This document shows positions 1 through 11,501 of a stretch of 64,000 nucleotides of DNA, piece by piece; within the stretch, counting starts at the first letter, position 1, and every line of letters starts with the position of its first letter. Below the pieces are notes generated by a model. The model worked only from the letters and a program-made list of their open reading frames with translations. It was not told the DNA's origin and did no database searches. The stretch comes from Anastatus disparis (Eukaryota > Arthropoda > Insecta > Hymenoptera > Eupelmidae). The stretch lies in contig JAFFSR010000347.1 in NCBI GenBank assembly GCA_017163975.1, positions 6,314,001-6,378,000 on the forward strand, given 5' to 3'. Both the position numbers and the translations under genes were made by a program.

Positions 1-3
1 GAA

Positions 4-1645
4 TTGCGACGAAGTGCAAGAATAAAAAATAAATTTCAAATAAATTATGATGAAAATTATGATCATCATATTTATGCACTATCGACAAATACTGACATTC
101 CTAAGTCTTACAATGAGATAAAATACCGTGATGATAAAAGTAAGTGGGAGCAAGCTATTAATAATGAAATTCAATCATTAATACAAAACAAAACATGGGA
201 ATTGCTTCCACATCCGAACAATAAAAAATATAGTTGATTGCAAATGGGTCTTTAATATTAAAATGGATGAAAAAGGAATTCCATGTAAATATAAAGCAAG
301 ACTTGTTGCAAAAGGTTTCAGTCAACAATATTTACAAGACTATAATGAAACTTTTGCACCAGTTGCGCGAATAACAACATTTAGAATGCTTGTTGCCCTT
401 GCAAATCAATATAATTTATTGATTCATCAAATGGACGTGAAAACTGCATTTTTAAATGGTCTATTGAAAGAGGAGATATACATGCGAGTGCCAGAAGGAA
501 TTTCAGCTCCTGAAGGTTACGTATGTAAGTTAAATAAGGCATTATATGGTCTTAAACAATCAGCAAGATGCTGGTTTGAACTTTTTGAAATTACACTTAA
601 AAAGCATGGTTTTCAAAACTCCTCAGTAGATCATTGTTTATATTTTCAAAATAACAACCATATCTGTAAAAATATTTATGTGCTATTGTATGTAGATGAT
701 GTTCTTATTGTAACATATGATAAAAATACAATGCAAAATTTTAAAACTTATTTAAAAAGGCAGTTTTCAATGACAGATATGAATGAAATAAAATTATTCT
801 TAGGAATAAATATAATAAGAAAAGACGATACGATCTCATTAGATCAAAACGTCTATTTAGAAAATATTTTACGTAAATACAATATGATAAATTGTAATAT
901 TTTAAACACTCCATTACCTGCAAAATTAGATTTCAATGCTTTAAATGATGATGAGTATTATGATGCTCCATGCAGAAATGTTATAGGCTGTTTAATGTAC
1001 GCTATGTTATGTACAAGGCCTGATCTCTGCTTTGCTATAAATTTACTTAGTAGATATCAAAATAAAAACAACAAAGAATTATGGCAAAACTTAAAGAAAG
1101 TTTTGAGATACATAAAAGGATCATTAAGACTTCGTTTAGTTTACAAACGAAATGAAAATTACCAAAATTTATTAAATGGTTATGTAGACTCTGATTGGGC
1201 AGGTAATGAAGTTGACCGAAAAAGTACAACTGGTTATATATTTAAAATGTTTGATTGTAATACGATTTGTTGGAATACAAAAAGACAAAATTCAGTTGCA
1301 ACTTCCTCAACAGAAGCCGAATATATGGCATTATATGAAGCAGCTAAAGAAGCTTGCTGGTTGAGATTTCTTTTGCAAAGTATTAAAATTAATTTTAAAG
1401 AACCAATAAGTCTTTTTGAAGATAATAATGGTTGTATAGCCATTGCAAATAATCCAACAGATCATAAACGATCAAAACATATTGATGTAAAATATCATCT
1501 TACATGAGAAAAAGTAGAACAAAAATTAATAATGCTTAAATATATTTCCACAGATAAGCAGCTGGCTGATGCCTTTACAAAGCCATTACCGAAAGTGCAA
1601 TTTACGTACATCCGCAAGCAGATAGGATTAGAAGAATCTGAATAA
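4..1645 (+). pseudogene. Ty1/copia pol remnant: reverse transcriptase and RNase H
   Basis: This is the C-terminal part of a copia-type polyprotein, entering from the left edge of the window. The reading starts in the linker before the reverse transcriptase. It carries the copia RT motifs HQMDVKTAFLNG and YVDDVLIV, then the RNase H motifs YVDSDWAG, STTGY, ATSSTEAEYMAL and KHIDVKYH, and ends with the usual DAFTKPLP tail before TAA at 1643-1645. Two lesions break it: a one-base frameshift near 229-237 joins the frame of 4-237 to that of 263 onward, and an in-frame TGA lies at 1505-1507. It is an inactive copy. The family call is firm; gag, protease and integrase lie outside the window. Confidence 0.93.
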
Positions 1646-1923
1646 AATAAATTTTATGAGAATTTTAAAAAAAATTCATTAATGTCTAATTCACAAGTTA
1701 AAATTGAATGAATATTTTAAATTTGTTTTTTATTCGTTTATATATATTCTTTTCATAAAATTTTTATTGTATCTGTAATTGCGAGTACAGTGGTTTGATT
1801 GGGTTTTTATTTGGGTTTTCCCCAATCCTTAGCAACAAATGTTGAATCACTTATGTATCACTCAACATATATAAAAGAAACAAAGTGTTCTCTCTTGTGT
1901 TTGATAGTTGCGGATTAATTTTT

Positions 1924-1933
1924 GAGTGGGAGT
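1924..1933 (+). other. Polypurine tract of the copia element
   Basis: GAGTGGGAGT lies 278 bases after the pol stop and directly before the putative LTR start. Copia elements prime plus-strand synthesis from a purine run in this position. The call depends on the adjoining LTR boundary. Confidence 0.55.
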
Positions 1934-1955
1934 ATTGATATATGTACAAAAATTA

Positions 1956-2994
1956 CCCTGGTAGAAAATTCACCATCTCAAATGGTGAAAAAATTAACGA
2001 TTGGCCAACTTTCTTAGTCAATTTTTAGCCAGTCACTGGTAAAAAGTTGTCAAAAAAATGGTGAATGATTTAATTTTAAAGTTGAAAAAATTGGAACTTA
2101 ATTATTAAAATTTACATATATTTATTATATATATATTTTATTTTAACTAATGTTCGATTTTCTTTTAATGTAACTATATATATTATTAATTGTTTCATAA
2201 ATAAGTTATTTGATTTATCACGCGTGAGCAGATAGTATAGTGCTGCAAACATTTTGCGTGGAGTATAGCTGTTAGGTTATGTATCTATATAGCGACAGCA
2301 GATGTTAGCAGAAAAGCGTGATCATAACCTATTTTGCTTAGTAAATATTGAAATAAGAAAAGAAAATATACAGAAAAGAAGGATGTTAAATATATTGATC
2401 AATTAATTTTAAATTATAAAGAGCTATACCAGAAAGATCGTTTAAAGAAGAATTTGACAATAATTTGCAAGAATTAGATGAATGTCTTGAAATATACACT
2501 GAAGAAGTTAAAAATGATTTTTTTTAACGAAAACTATGAAGACTCAATGTGACATATTAAAGAAATCAAACAATTACAAGTGGGTTGCAGTAAACAATAT
2601 TGCTCATAAGCATGTTGATGATTTTTTGAAAATATTAGAAGAAAATTTAATTGCTGTTCTGCCCAAGTTTACAAAAATGTATTTAAATTGTAATGTGAAA
2701 AGATGGGAAAAAAAATATTTTACTTTTTAAGAATTATTCTCAAATAAATAATATATTGAAATATTATTGTTTAATAATTTATAAATAATTTATTATTTTA
2801 AAATTGATAAGTTATAACTTTTCAAATAAAATATTATAATAAAATTAAATATATTCACCATTATTTTGTCAACTTTTCACCATGAAAGGTCGCTAGATAG
2901 CAGGATATTTGGCCATGATTTTTAGCAGTTTTTGGCCAAATTGATAAAAAATGGCCTATGCTTGGCCAAAAGATGCTGAAAATTTCTACCAGGG
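1956..2994. mobile_element. Non-autonomous TIR element, CCCTGGTAG family, 1039 bp, nested in the copia LTR
   Basis: The ends are inverted copies of CCCTGGTAGAAAATT, flanked on both sides by TA (1954-1955 and 2995-2996). Beside each terminus are short palindromic words: GGTGAA/TTCACC and TTGGCCAA. The middle holds a decayed ORF (about 2370-2730). A second element with the same ends, nearly the same length (1047 bp) and the same TA duplication lies at 22510-23556, but its inner words and ORF differ. Confidence 0.85.
2370..2730 (+). pseudogene. Decayed ORF of unknown origin inside the CCCTGGTAG element
   Basis: I do not recognise the protein. The longest open piece starts at the ATG at 2536 (MKTQCDILKKSNNYKW...) and runs 64 codons to a TAA at 2728-2730. 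A lysine- and glutamate-rich reading continues upstream in other frames (EELDECLEIYTEEVKNDFF-like), connected through one-base shifts at a T-run near 2526 and an A-run near 2445. This pattern suggests one longer coding sequence that has lost its frame at homopolymers, either the element's own gene or a captured host fragment. Nothing in it looks like a transposase catalytic motif. Confidence 0.35.
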
Positions 2995-3989
2995 TAATAT
3001 AATCTTTTAATAAATATTCTTTATATTATTTTAACTAGAAAAAGTAACGTATAAAGACTCCTAAAGTTACATAGAAAATACAAACATATTAAGTTATAAT
3101 CTCTAAGAACTGTATATACGAAACTGATTGTAACATTCATATATACTCACACACTCATATACTATAAACAAAATAATAATTTAGGATAAGGTCCATAGAG
3201 CACAAAGTGCATGGCCATCTAGTTAGTTCAAGTCTAACAGCATAAGAGAGAGCACAAAATAAAGACTTATAAAAATTACTTGTTTGTGCTTTCTGACTAC
3301 ACCTTCTTCCTTTAAATTCCAACAATATGTATATGAAATGTAACCAGTAACATACAAAATATTAATGAATCAGCTTATAATTCAAATTTCCTTTTTATTC
3401 ACTATATTCTAAGCGAATTAATAGCTGGATTTCCCATATGAAAATAATTTATGTGAAAAACTGTAAATAATAGTAAATAATTGTAAATAAATGTTAAAAA
3501 ATGTAGGAATTGAGACATAAATAATAGTTATTTACAGTTATTTACTATTATTTATTATTAATTACTATTATTTACAGTTATTTACAGTTATTAACTGTTA
3601 TTAACTGTTATTTACAGTTATTTACAATTATTTACAATTATTTACAGTTTTTTATAATTATTTACAATTATTCATAATTATTTACAGTTATTCATAATTA
3701 TTTACAGTTATTTACATTTTCAAAAATTTTTGAATTAGTGGATTATTTAATGTTATTAATAATTATTTATACCCACACAGCATGAAAGAATTTCGAAATA
3801 ATTTCATGAAATATTACAATAATACGTTGAAAAAATTTAAAAAGGACTTAAAAAGATAACCATATTCTTTTGAAAAGAATTTATGAAATAATACACAGAA
3901 AGATTACATAGTCTTTACAAAAATAATACCAAGAAGGAAATGAAAGTTAAAATATGAAATATTACACGAATCCTTTCTAAAAGGACTTT

Positions 3990-6900
3990 GAAATGACTTC
4001 TTGAAAGGAAACAAGAAATAACTCAGAAATCTTCCAAAGATTCTAGTCATGAAATAATTTAGAAAGATTTTCGAAATAATCTAAGGTATTCTTTCAACGA
4101 ATCATTTCAAGATACTTACAAAAAGCTTTTATGTAATAATTCCAAGCAAGGTTTTGGTAATATTTCAAGTAATCTTACATGAAATAATTTTGAAACCTTT
4201 TGAAATAATTCATGAAAGAACTTATCATGACGATAAAAGTTATTACATGAATCCTTACTGAAAGGACTTTGAGAGAACTTCTTGAAAGGAAACAAGAAAT
4301 AACTCAGAAATCTTCCAAAGATTGTAGTCATGAAATAATTTAGAAAGATTTTTTAAATAATCTAAGGTATTCTTTCAACGAATCATTTCAAGATACTTAC
4401 AAATAGCTTTTATGTAATAATTCCAAGCAAGGTTTTGGTAATATTTCAAGTAATCTTACATGAAATAATTTTAAAACCTTTTTGAAATAATTCATGAAAG
4501 AACTTATCACGACGATAAAAGTTATTACATGAATCCTTACTGAAATGGCTTTGAGAGAACTTCTTGAAAGGAAACAAGAAATAACTCAGAAATCTTCCAA
4601 AGATTGTAGTCATGAAATAATTTAGAAAGATTTTTTAAATAATCTAAGGTATTCTTTCAACGAATCATTTCAAGATACTTACAAAAGCTTTTATGTAATA
4701 ATTCCAAAAGGTTTGTAATATTTCAGTAATCTTACAGAAATAATTTTAAAACCTTTTGAAATAATTCATGAAAGAACACGACGATAAGTAAAAAAACGAA
4801 CAAACGAATCTCCAGACCACAATAATTAGAGATAAAATCAAGGTATTCTTTCAACGAATCATTTCAAGATACTTACAAAAGCTTTTATGTAATAATTCCA
4901 AGCAAGGTTTTGGTAATATTTCAAGTAATCTTACATGAAATAATTTTAAAACCTTTTGAAATAATTCATGAAAGAACTTATCATGACGATAAAAGTTATT
5001 ACATGAATCCTTACTGAAAGGACTTTAAGAAAACTTCTTGAAAGGAAACAAGAAATAACTCAGAAATCTTCCAAAGATTCCAGTCATAAAATAATTTAGA
5101 AAGATTATCAAAATGATCTAAGGTATTCTTTCAACGAATCATTTCAAGATACTTACAAAAAGCTTTTATGTAATAATTCCAAGCAAGGTTTTGGTAATAT
5201 TTCAAGTAATCTTACATGAAATAATTTTAAAACCTTTTTGAAATAATTCATGAAAGAACTTATCATGACGATAAAAGTTATTACATGAATCCTTACTGAA
5301 AGGACTTTGAGAGAACTTCTTGAAAGGAAACAAGAAATAACTCAGAAATCTTCCAAAGATTGTAGTCATGAAATAATTTAGAAAGATTTTTAAATAATCT
5401 AAGGTATTCTTTCAACGAATCATTTCAAGATACTTACAAAAAGCTTTTATGTAATAATTCCAAGCAAGGTTTTGGTAATATTTCAAGTAATCTTACATGA
5501 AATAATTTTAAAACCTTTTGAAATAATTCATGAAAGAACTTATCATGACGATAAAAGTTATTACATGAATCCTTACTGAAAGGACTTTGAGAGAACTTCT
5601 TGAAAGGAAACAAGAAATAACTCAGAAATCATCCAACGATTAAAATCAGAAAATAATTTAGAAAGATTTTCGGAATGATCTAAGGTATTCTTTCACCGAA
5701 TCATTTCAAGATTCATTCAAAAGCTTTTATAAAATAATTCATGTAATATTTTGGTAAAGTCTCAAGAAATCATACATGAAATAATTTTAAAACCTTTTTG
5801 AAATAATTCATTAAAGAACTTATCATGACGATAAAAGTTATTACATGAATCCTTACTGAAAGGACTTTAAGAAAACTTCTTGAAAGGAAACAAGAAATAA
5901 CTCAGAAATCTTCCAAAGATTCCAGTCATAAAATAATTTAGAAAGATTATCAAAATGATCTAAGGTATTCTTTCAACGAATCATTTCAAGATACTTACAA
6001 AAAGCTTTTATGTAATAATTCCAAGCAAGGTTTTGGTAATATTTCAAGTAATCTTACATGAAATAATTTTAAAACCTTTTGAAATAATTCATGAAAGAAC
6101 TTATCATGACGATAAAAGTTATTACATGAATCCTTACTGAAAGGACTTTGAGAGAACTTCTTGAAAGGAAACAAGAAATAACTCAGAAATCTTCCAAAGA
6201 TTGTAGTCATGAAATAATTTAGAAAGATTTTTTAAATAATCTAAGGTATTCTTTCAACGAATCATTTCAAGATACTTACAAATAGCTTTTATGTAATAAT
6301 TCCAAGCAAGGTTTTGGTAATATTTCAAGTAATCTTACATGAAATAATTTTAAAACCTTTTTGAAATAATTCATGAAAGAACTTATCATGACGATAAAAG
6401 TTATTACATGAATCCTTACTGAAATGGCTTTGAGAGAACTTCTTGAAAGGAAACAAGAAATAACTCAGAAATCTTCCAAAGATTGTAGTCATGAAATAAT
6501 TTAGAAAGATTTTTTAAATAATCTAAGGTATTCTTTCAACGAATCATTTCAAGATACTTACAAAAAGCTTTTATGTAATAATTCCAAGCAAGGTTTTTGT
6601 AATATTTCAAGTAATCTTACATGAAATAATTTTAAAACCTTTTTGAAATAATTCATGAAAGAACTTATCATGACGATAAAAGTTATTACATGAATCCTTA
6701 CTGAAAGGACTTTGAGAGAACTTCTTGAAAGGAAACAAGAAATAACTCAAAAATCTTCCAAAGATTCTAGTCATGAAATAATTTAGAAAGATTTTCGAAA
6801 TAATCTAAGGTATTCTTTCAACGAATCATTTCAGGATACTTACAAAAAGTTTTTATGTAATAATTCCAAGCAAGGTTTTAGTAATATTTCAAGTAATCTT

Positions 6901-9039
6901 ACATGAAATAATATTAAAACCTTTTTGAAATAATTCATGAAAGAACTTATCATGACGATAAAAGTTATTACATGAATCCTTACTGAAAGGACTTTGAGAG
7001 AACTTCTTGAAAGGAAACAAGAAATAACTCAGAAATCATCCAACGATTAAAATCAGAAAATAATTTAGAAAGATTTTCGGAATGATCTAAGGTATTCTTT
7101 CACCGAATCATTTCAAGATTCATTCAAAAAGCTTTTATGAAATAATTCATGTAATATTTTGGTAAAGTCTCAAGAAATCATACATGAAATAATTTTAAAA
7201 CCTTTTGAAATAATTCATTAAAGAACTTATCATGACGATAAAAGTTATTACATGAATCCTTACTGAAAGGACTTTAAGAAAACTTCTTGAAAGGAAACAA
7301 GAAATAACTCAGAAATCTTCCAAAGATTCCAGTCATAAAATAATTTAGAAAGATTATCAAAATGATCTAAGGTATTCTTTCAACGAATCATTTCAAGATA
7401 CTTACAAAAAGCTTTTATGTAATAATTCCAAGCAAGGTTTTGGTAATATTTCAAGTAATCTTACATGAAATAATTTTAAAACCTTTTGAAATAATTCATG
7501 AAAGAACTTATCATGACGATAAAAGTTATTACATGAATCCTTACTGAAAGGACTTTGAGAGAACTTCTTGAAAGGAAACAAGAAATAACTCAGAAATCTT
7601 CCAAAGATTGTAGTCATGAAATAATTTAGAAAGATTTTTAAATAATCTAAGGTATTCTTTCAACGAATCATTTCAAGATACTTACAAATAGCTTTTATGT
7701 AATAATTCCAAGCAAGGTTTTGGTAATATTTCAAGTAATCTTACATGAAATAATTTTAAAACCTTTTTGAAATAATTCATGAAAGAACTTATCATGACGA
7801 TAAAAGTTATTACATGAATCCTTACTGAAATGGCTTTGAGAGAACTTCTTGAAAGGAAACAAGAAATAACTCAGAAATCTTCCAAAGATTGTAGTCATGA
7901 AATAATTTAGAAAGATTTTTTAAATAATCTAAGGTATTCTTTCAACGAATCATTTCAAGATACTTACAAAAAGCTTTTATGTAATAATTCCAAGCAAGGT
8001 TTTTGTAATATTTCAAGTAATCTTACATGAAATAATTTTAAAACCTTTTTGAAATAATTCATGAAAGAATTTATCATGACGATAAAAGTTATTACATGAA
8101 TTCTTACTGAAAGGACTTTGAGAGAACTTCTTGAAAGGAAACAAGAAATAACTCAAAAATCTTCCAAAGATTCTAGTCATGAAATAATTTAGAAAGATTT
8201 TCGAAATAATCTAAGGTATTCTTTCAACGAATCATTTCAAGATACTTACAAAAAGTTTGTATGTAATAATTCCAAGCAAGGTTTTAGTAATATTTCAAGT
8301 AATCTTACATGAAATAATATTAAAACCTTTTTGAAATAATTCATGAAAGAACTTATCATGACGATAAAAGTTATTACATGAATCCTTACTGAAAGGACTT
8401 TGAGAGAACTTCTTGAAAGGAAACAAGAAATAACTCAGAAATCATCCAACGATTAAAATCAGAAAATAATTTAGAAAGATTTTCGGAATGATCTAAGGTA
8501 TTCTTTCACCGAATCATTTCAAGATTCATTCAAAAAGCTTTTATGAAATAATTCATGTAATATTTTGGTAAAGTCTCAAGAAATCATACATGAAATAATT
8601 TTAAAACCTTTTTGAAATAATTCATTAAAGAACTTATCATGACGATAAAAGTTATTACATGAATCCTTACTGAAAGGACTTTAAGAAAACTTCTTGAAAG
8701 GAAACAAGAAATAACTCAGAAATCTTCCAAAGATTCCAGTCATAAAATAATTTAGAAAGATTATCAAAATGATCTAAGGTATTCTTTCAACGAATCATTT
8801 CAAGATACTTACAAAAAGCTTTTATGTAATAATTCCAAGCAAGGTTTTGGTAATATTTCAAGTAATCTTACATGAAATAATTTTAAAACCTTATTGAAAT
8901 AATTCATGAAAGAACTTATCATGACGATAAAAGTTATTACATGAATCCTTACTGAAAGGACTTTGGGAGAACTTCTTGAAAGGAAACAAGAAATAACTCA
9001 GAAATCTTCCAAAGATTGTAGTCATGAAATAATTTAGAA
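3990..9039 (+). repeat. 282-bp satellite array with higher-order structure
   Basis: About 18 tandem copies of a 281-282 bp unit lie here (for example GGTATTCTTTCAACGAATC recurs near 4084, 4366 and 4648). Variant units recur every 1406-1407 bases, which is five units: the AACGATTAAAATCAG variant near 5640, 7047 and 8453, and the ACTTTAAGAAAAC variant near 5869, 7274 and 8681. The unit consists of palindromic words such as GAAATAATTTC and CATGAAA. A 71-codon ORF repeated on the minus strand is a by-product of the period being divisible by three. Confidence 0.92.
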
Positions 9040-9040
9040 C

Positions 9041-9074
9041 AGTCTTAGTTTGCTTGTCGCGCGAGGCAGACGTG
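9041..9074 (+). promoter_or_regulatory. Internal LINE promoter: initiator plus DPE
   Basis: The first bases of the element, CAGTCTTA, resemble an arthropod initiator with +1 at A9041. AGACGTG, a textbook downstream promoter element, lies at 9068-9074, exactly +28 to +34. This arrangement is known from the I, jockey, F and Doc elements of flies, which must carry their promoter downstream of +1. No TATA box is relevant because the upstream DNA is satellite. Confidence 0.6.
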
Positions 9075-9185
9075 TTTATATTTACGGTGCTGAATAGCGG
9101 CTAAATAAACGGGGAGCGGTCCTACCGCTGTTACATACGAGCTCAGTGAGCTTGGTAGGAGAATACGAAAAAGTTTAGTAACAAA

Positions 9186-10487
9186 ATGTCTATACAAAAT
9201 CAACTCAACACAGTGTCACAAGTATCACAAAGTCAGGTAACTGATGAAAGTAACCTAAAGGGCAGTAATTCACAGAAGAAATTCTCTAAAGTTGTAAGTA
9301 ATAGCTTATATCCGAAGAAAGAACAGGCCATAGTATTAGATACTATTGAAGGAGTCGAACTTATAACATACCTAAAAGGAATAGCCACAAAGACAGCACC
9401 AACCAATATAGTTGCATCCTCTAAAATTGCTCAAAACAGATTCTGCTGCTACCTCAACAGTACAGAACTAGTCGAAGATTTAACCAGAGAAGGTAACAAT
9501 GTAATTGAGATCAATGGCTGTAAATTGAAAATGCGACCGTATATCACCAAGACCAAAAGAGTCATTTTTTCAAATGTACATCCTTGTGTACCCAACGACG
9601 AAATTTATAAAAAACTAGAGGAACTGGGAATTGTACCAAGATCTGGCATCAGTAACATAAAGTTAGGATACAACGAAGCCGAATTTTCTCATATACTGAG
9701 CTTCCGAAGACAATTATTTATCGATCCGGATGATGTTGTTAAGCTACCTAAGGAATTCACAATAAATTTTGACGATACATTATATCGCGTATACGTTTCC
9801 ACAGATAAGATCGCATGCTTTATTTGTAAACAAGAAGGCCACACGGCAAAGTATTGCAAGAATGTGAGCGAGAACAACGACTTAGCAGTAAACACACAGA
9901 CAATACAGAATGAAAAACCTTCGCAATTAAAACCCCAAATTATTACACAGAAAGAAATAACTAACACTACGTTACAATTTAATGGCGTTGAATTATTCAA
10001 ATCACCGATCAAACGACCTATATCCAGCAGTTCCTCTTCTACTTTGACAAATAATATAGAAGAAGATAAAGAAAAAGATGAAAGCACAAAGACAGTCAAA
10101 CATGTTTCAAAGAAAATTAGGAAGAACAATCAATCAAAAGTACCGCCAGAAGAACTCGAAGCACAAATAGAAGCAGCTAAGAATGCCATTCCTGATACGA
10201 CGGTGGCAACATTCCCGATTGATTTTGGCATGTTTTACGAATTTATATGCAAGTCCTATAAGTGCAAGTACACTGAAGCTACAAATTTAGCTGCTAAATA
10301 TGTTGAAAATAATGCATCACTTATCGTAATGATGGAAGAGGTCTATAAACACATCACTCTCACCGAAGTCAAAAGAAGATTTACACGTTTAAAAAACCAC
10401 CTACTAGAAAAGGACGACCCACAACATATAGATGGATCAGATATACAGACGGACGAAAGTTCAACAGAAGTTGAACTTGGTAAATAG
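9186..10487 (+). CDS. LINE ORF1: nucleic-acid-binding gag-like protein, 433 aa
   Basis: This ORF is intact from the ATG at 9186, the first in-frame ATG after a 145-base leader, to the stop at 10485-10487. One CCHC zinc knuckle, CFICKQEGHTAKYC, sits near residues 211-224. The region after it is rich in serine, lysine and glutamate (SSSSSST, EEDKEKDE), as is usual for LINE ORF1 tails. The protein would bind element RNA and form the ribonucleoprotein used for target-primed reverse transcription. Most I-type ORF1 proteins have two or three knuckles, so a single one is worth noting. It is followed after 95 bases by ORF2. Confidence 0.85.
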   Translation: MSIQNQLNTVSQVSQSQVTDESNLKGSNSQKKFSKVVSNSLYPKKEQAIVLDTIEGVELITYLKGIATKTAPTNIVASSKIAQNRFCCYLNSTELVEDLTREGNNVIEINGCKLKMRPYITKTKRVIFSNVHPCVPNDEIYKKLEELGIVPRSGISNIKLGYNEAEFSHILSFRRQLFIDPDDVVKLPKEFTINFDDTLYRVYVSTDKIACFICKQEGHTAKYCKNVSENNDLAVNTQTIQNEKPSQLKPQIITQKEITNTTLQFNGVELFKSPIKRPISSSSSSTLTNNIEEDKEKDESTKTVKHVSKKIRKNNQSKVPPEELEAQIEAAKNAIPDTTVATFPIDFGMFYEFICKSYKCKYTEATNLAAKYVENNASLIVMMEEVYKHITLTEVKRRFTRLKNHLLEKDDPQHIDGSDIQTDESSTEVELGK

Positions 10488-10582
10488 TGTTAAAATCTTG
10501 TATGTATTATCAAATTGATATGTTTATGTATAGCGATTAGTATTTATAGTACACAACTCTCTCTATCTTTATCTTTTATCAG

Positions 10583-11501
10583 ATGGCATCGCGAAATAAT
10601 ATAAGCATAATTAATGAGATAGTAAACGATAATGAATTAAACAGTGACAAACGAACTAGCATCAATAAATTACGTATTAAATATTGGAATGTAAGAAGCG
10701 CTATTGATAAGAGGGAAGAGATAGAGAAGGTTTTACAAAATGTTGACGTTCTAATATGCGTAGAATCCTGGCTTAATGAAAATAACAAATTTGAATTTAC
10801 TTGCTTTAACACAGTCAGGAAGGACAGATTACATAGCAGGGGCGGGGGCATAGTTATACTCGTTCGAAAAACTTATAATTACTATGTAATAAACAACTTA
10901 AATAACACAAATAATCAAGTGGAGTTATGTGGGATTAGAATCACAAACATAGCAAAGCCGATTACAATAATCAGCTGTTATAAACCACCAGACATTTCAG
11001 TAACGAACAATGATTGGAATTCTATTATTAATAATACTGAGGTAAACGAAAGATGTATACTTGTTGGTGATTTTAACTCACATAACGAAGCTTGGAATTG
11101 CGCCCATACGAATAGTGAAGGAAAAAGACTATTTGACGCTATAAATAGTCACAACTTATACTTGCATAACATAGATACATACACTCGTGTTAACATATAT
11201 AATGGGCAAAAAAGCAACATAGATCTTGTTTTTTCTACAATGGACATTGCCCAGTATTTAAAAGTTAAGGTAACAGATGATTTAATGGGTTCGGATCATT
11301 TTCCAATTGATGTATATGTTGACATTGAAAGGACGTATTATGAAAAAAAAACTTTTAAAATACAAACCAAAAGGACGGATTGGGTACAATTGCAAACAAG
11401 ATTAAATGAGGATAACGAAAAGTTTATGACTAACAATTATGACGAATCTTCGCCCATTGAAAAATACGACTTATTTACTAGTGTTATTACGGAAGCTGTA
11501 G
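10583..11501 (+). pseudogene. LINE ORF2, 5' part: APE-type endonuclease
   Basis: The ATG at 10583 opens ORF2. The N-terminal domain is an exonuclease/endonuclease/phosphatase fold: YWNVRSAIDKR, DVLICVESWL, SRGGGIVILVRK, ISCYKPP, LVGDFNSHNEAW, SNIDLVFST and the terminal GSDHFPI (catalytic Asp-His) are in the expected order. The enzyme nicks target DNA to prime reverse transcription. The frame is cut after residue 306 by the array element inserted at 11502; the ORF then runs on into that element to a stop at 11567-11569, which is not native sequence. Confidence 0.9.

Larger units (their letters stand above)
1933..3324 (+). repeat. Putative 3' LTR of the copia element, split by a nested MITE
   Basis: The LTR appears to begin with TATTGATATATG, a decayed TGTTG start, just after the polypurine tract. 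It ends with AATTCCAACA at 3324, the expected inverse. Without the element nested at 1956-2994 it would be about 355 bases long. No matching 5' LTR is in the window, so the boundaries rest on position and on the short TGTTG/CAACA ends only. Confidence 0.5.

Noticed and set aside
3540..3720. Possible CRISPR-like array in the TTATTTACA repeats
   Set aside because: The repeats are 9-10 base words in both orientations without regular unique spacers, inside a eukaryotic TIR element.
4116..8000. A 71-codon minus-strand ORF repeated several times in the satellite (also near 48143)
   Set aside because: The unit length of 282 is divisible by three, so any chance open frame recurs. It has no start context, no domain, and neighbouring units break it freely.
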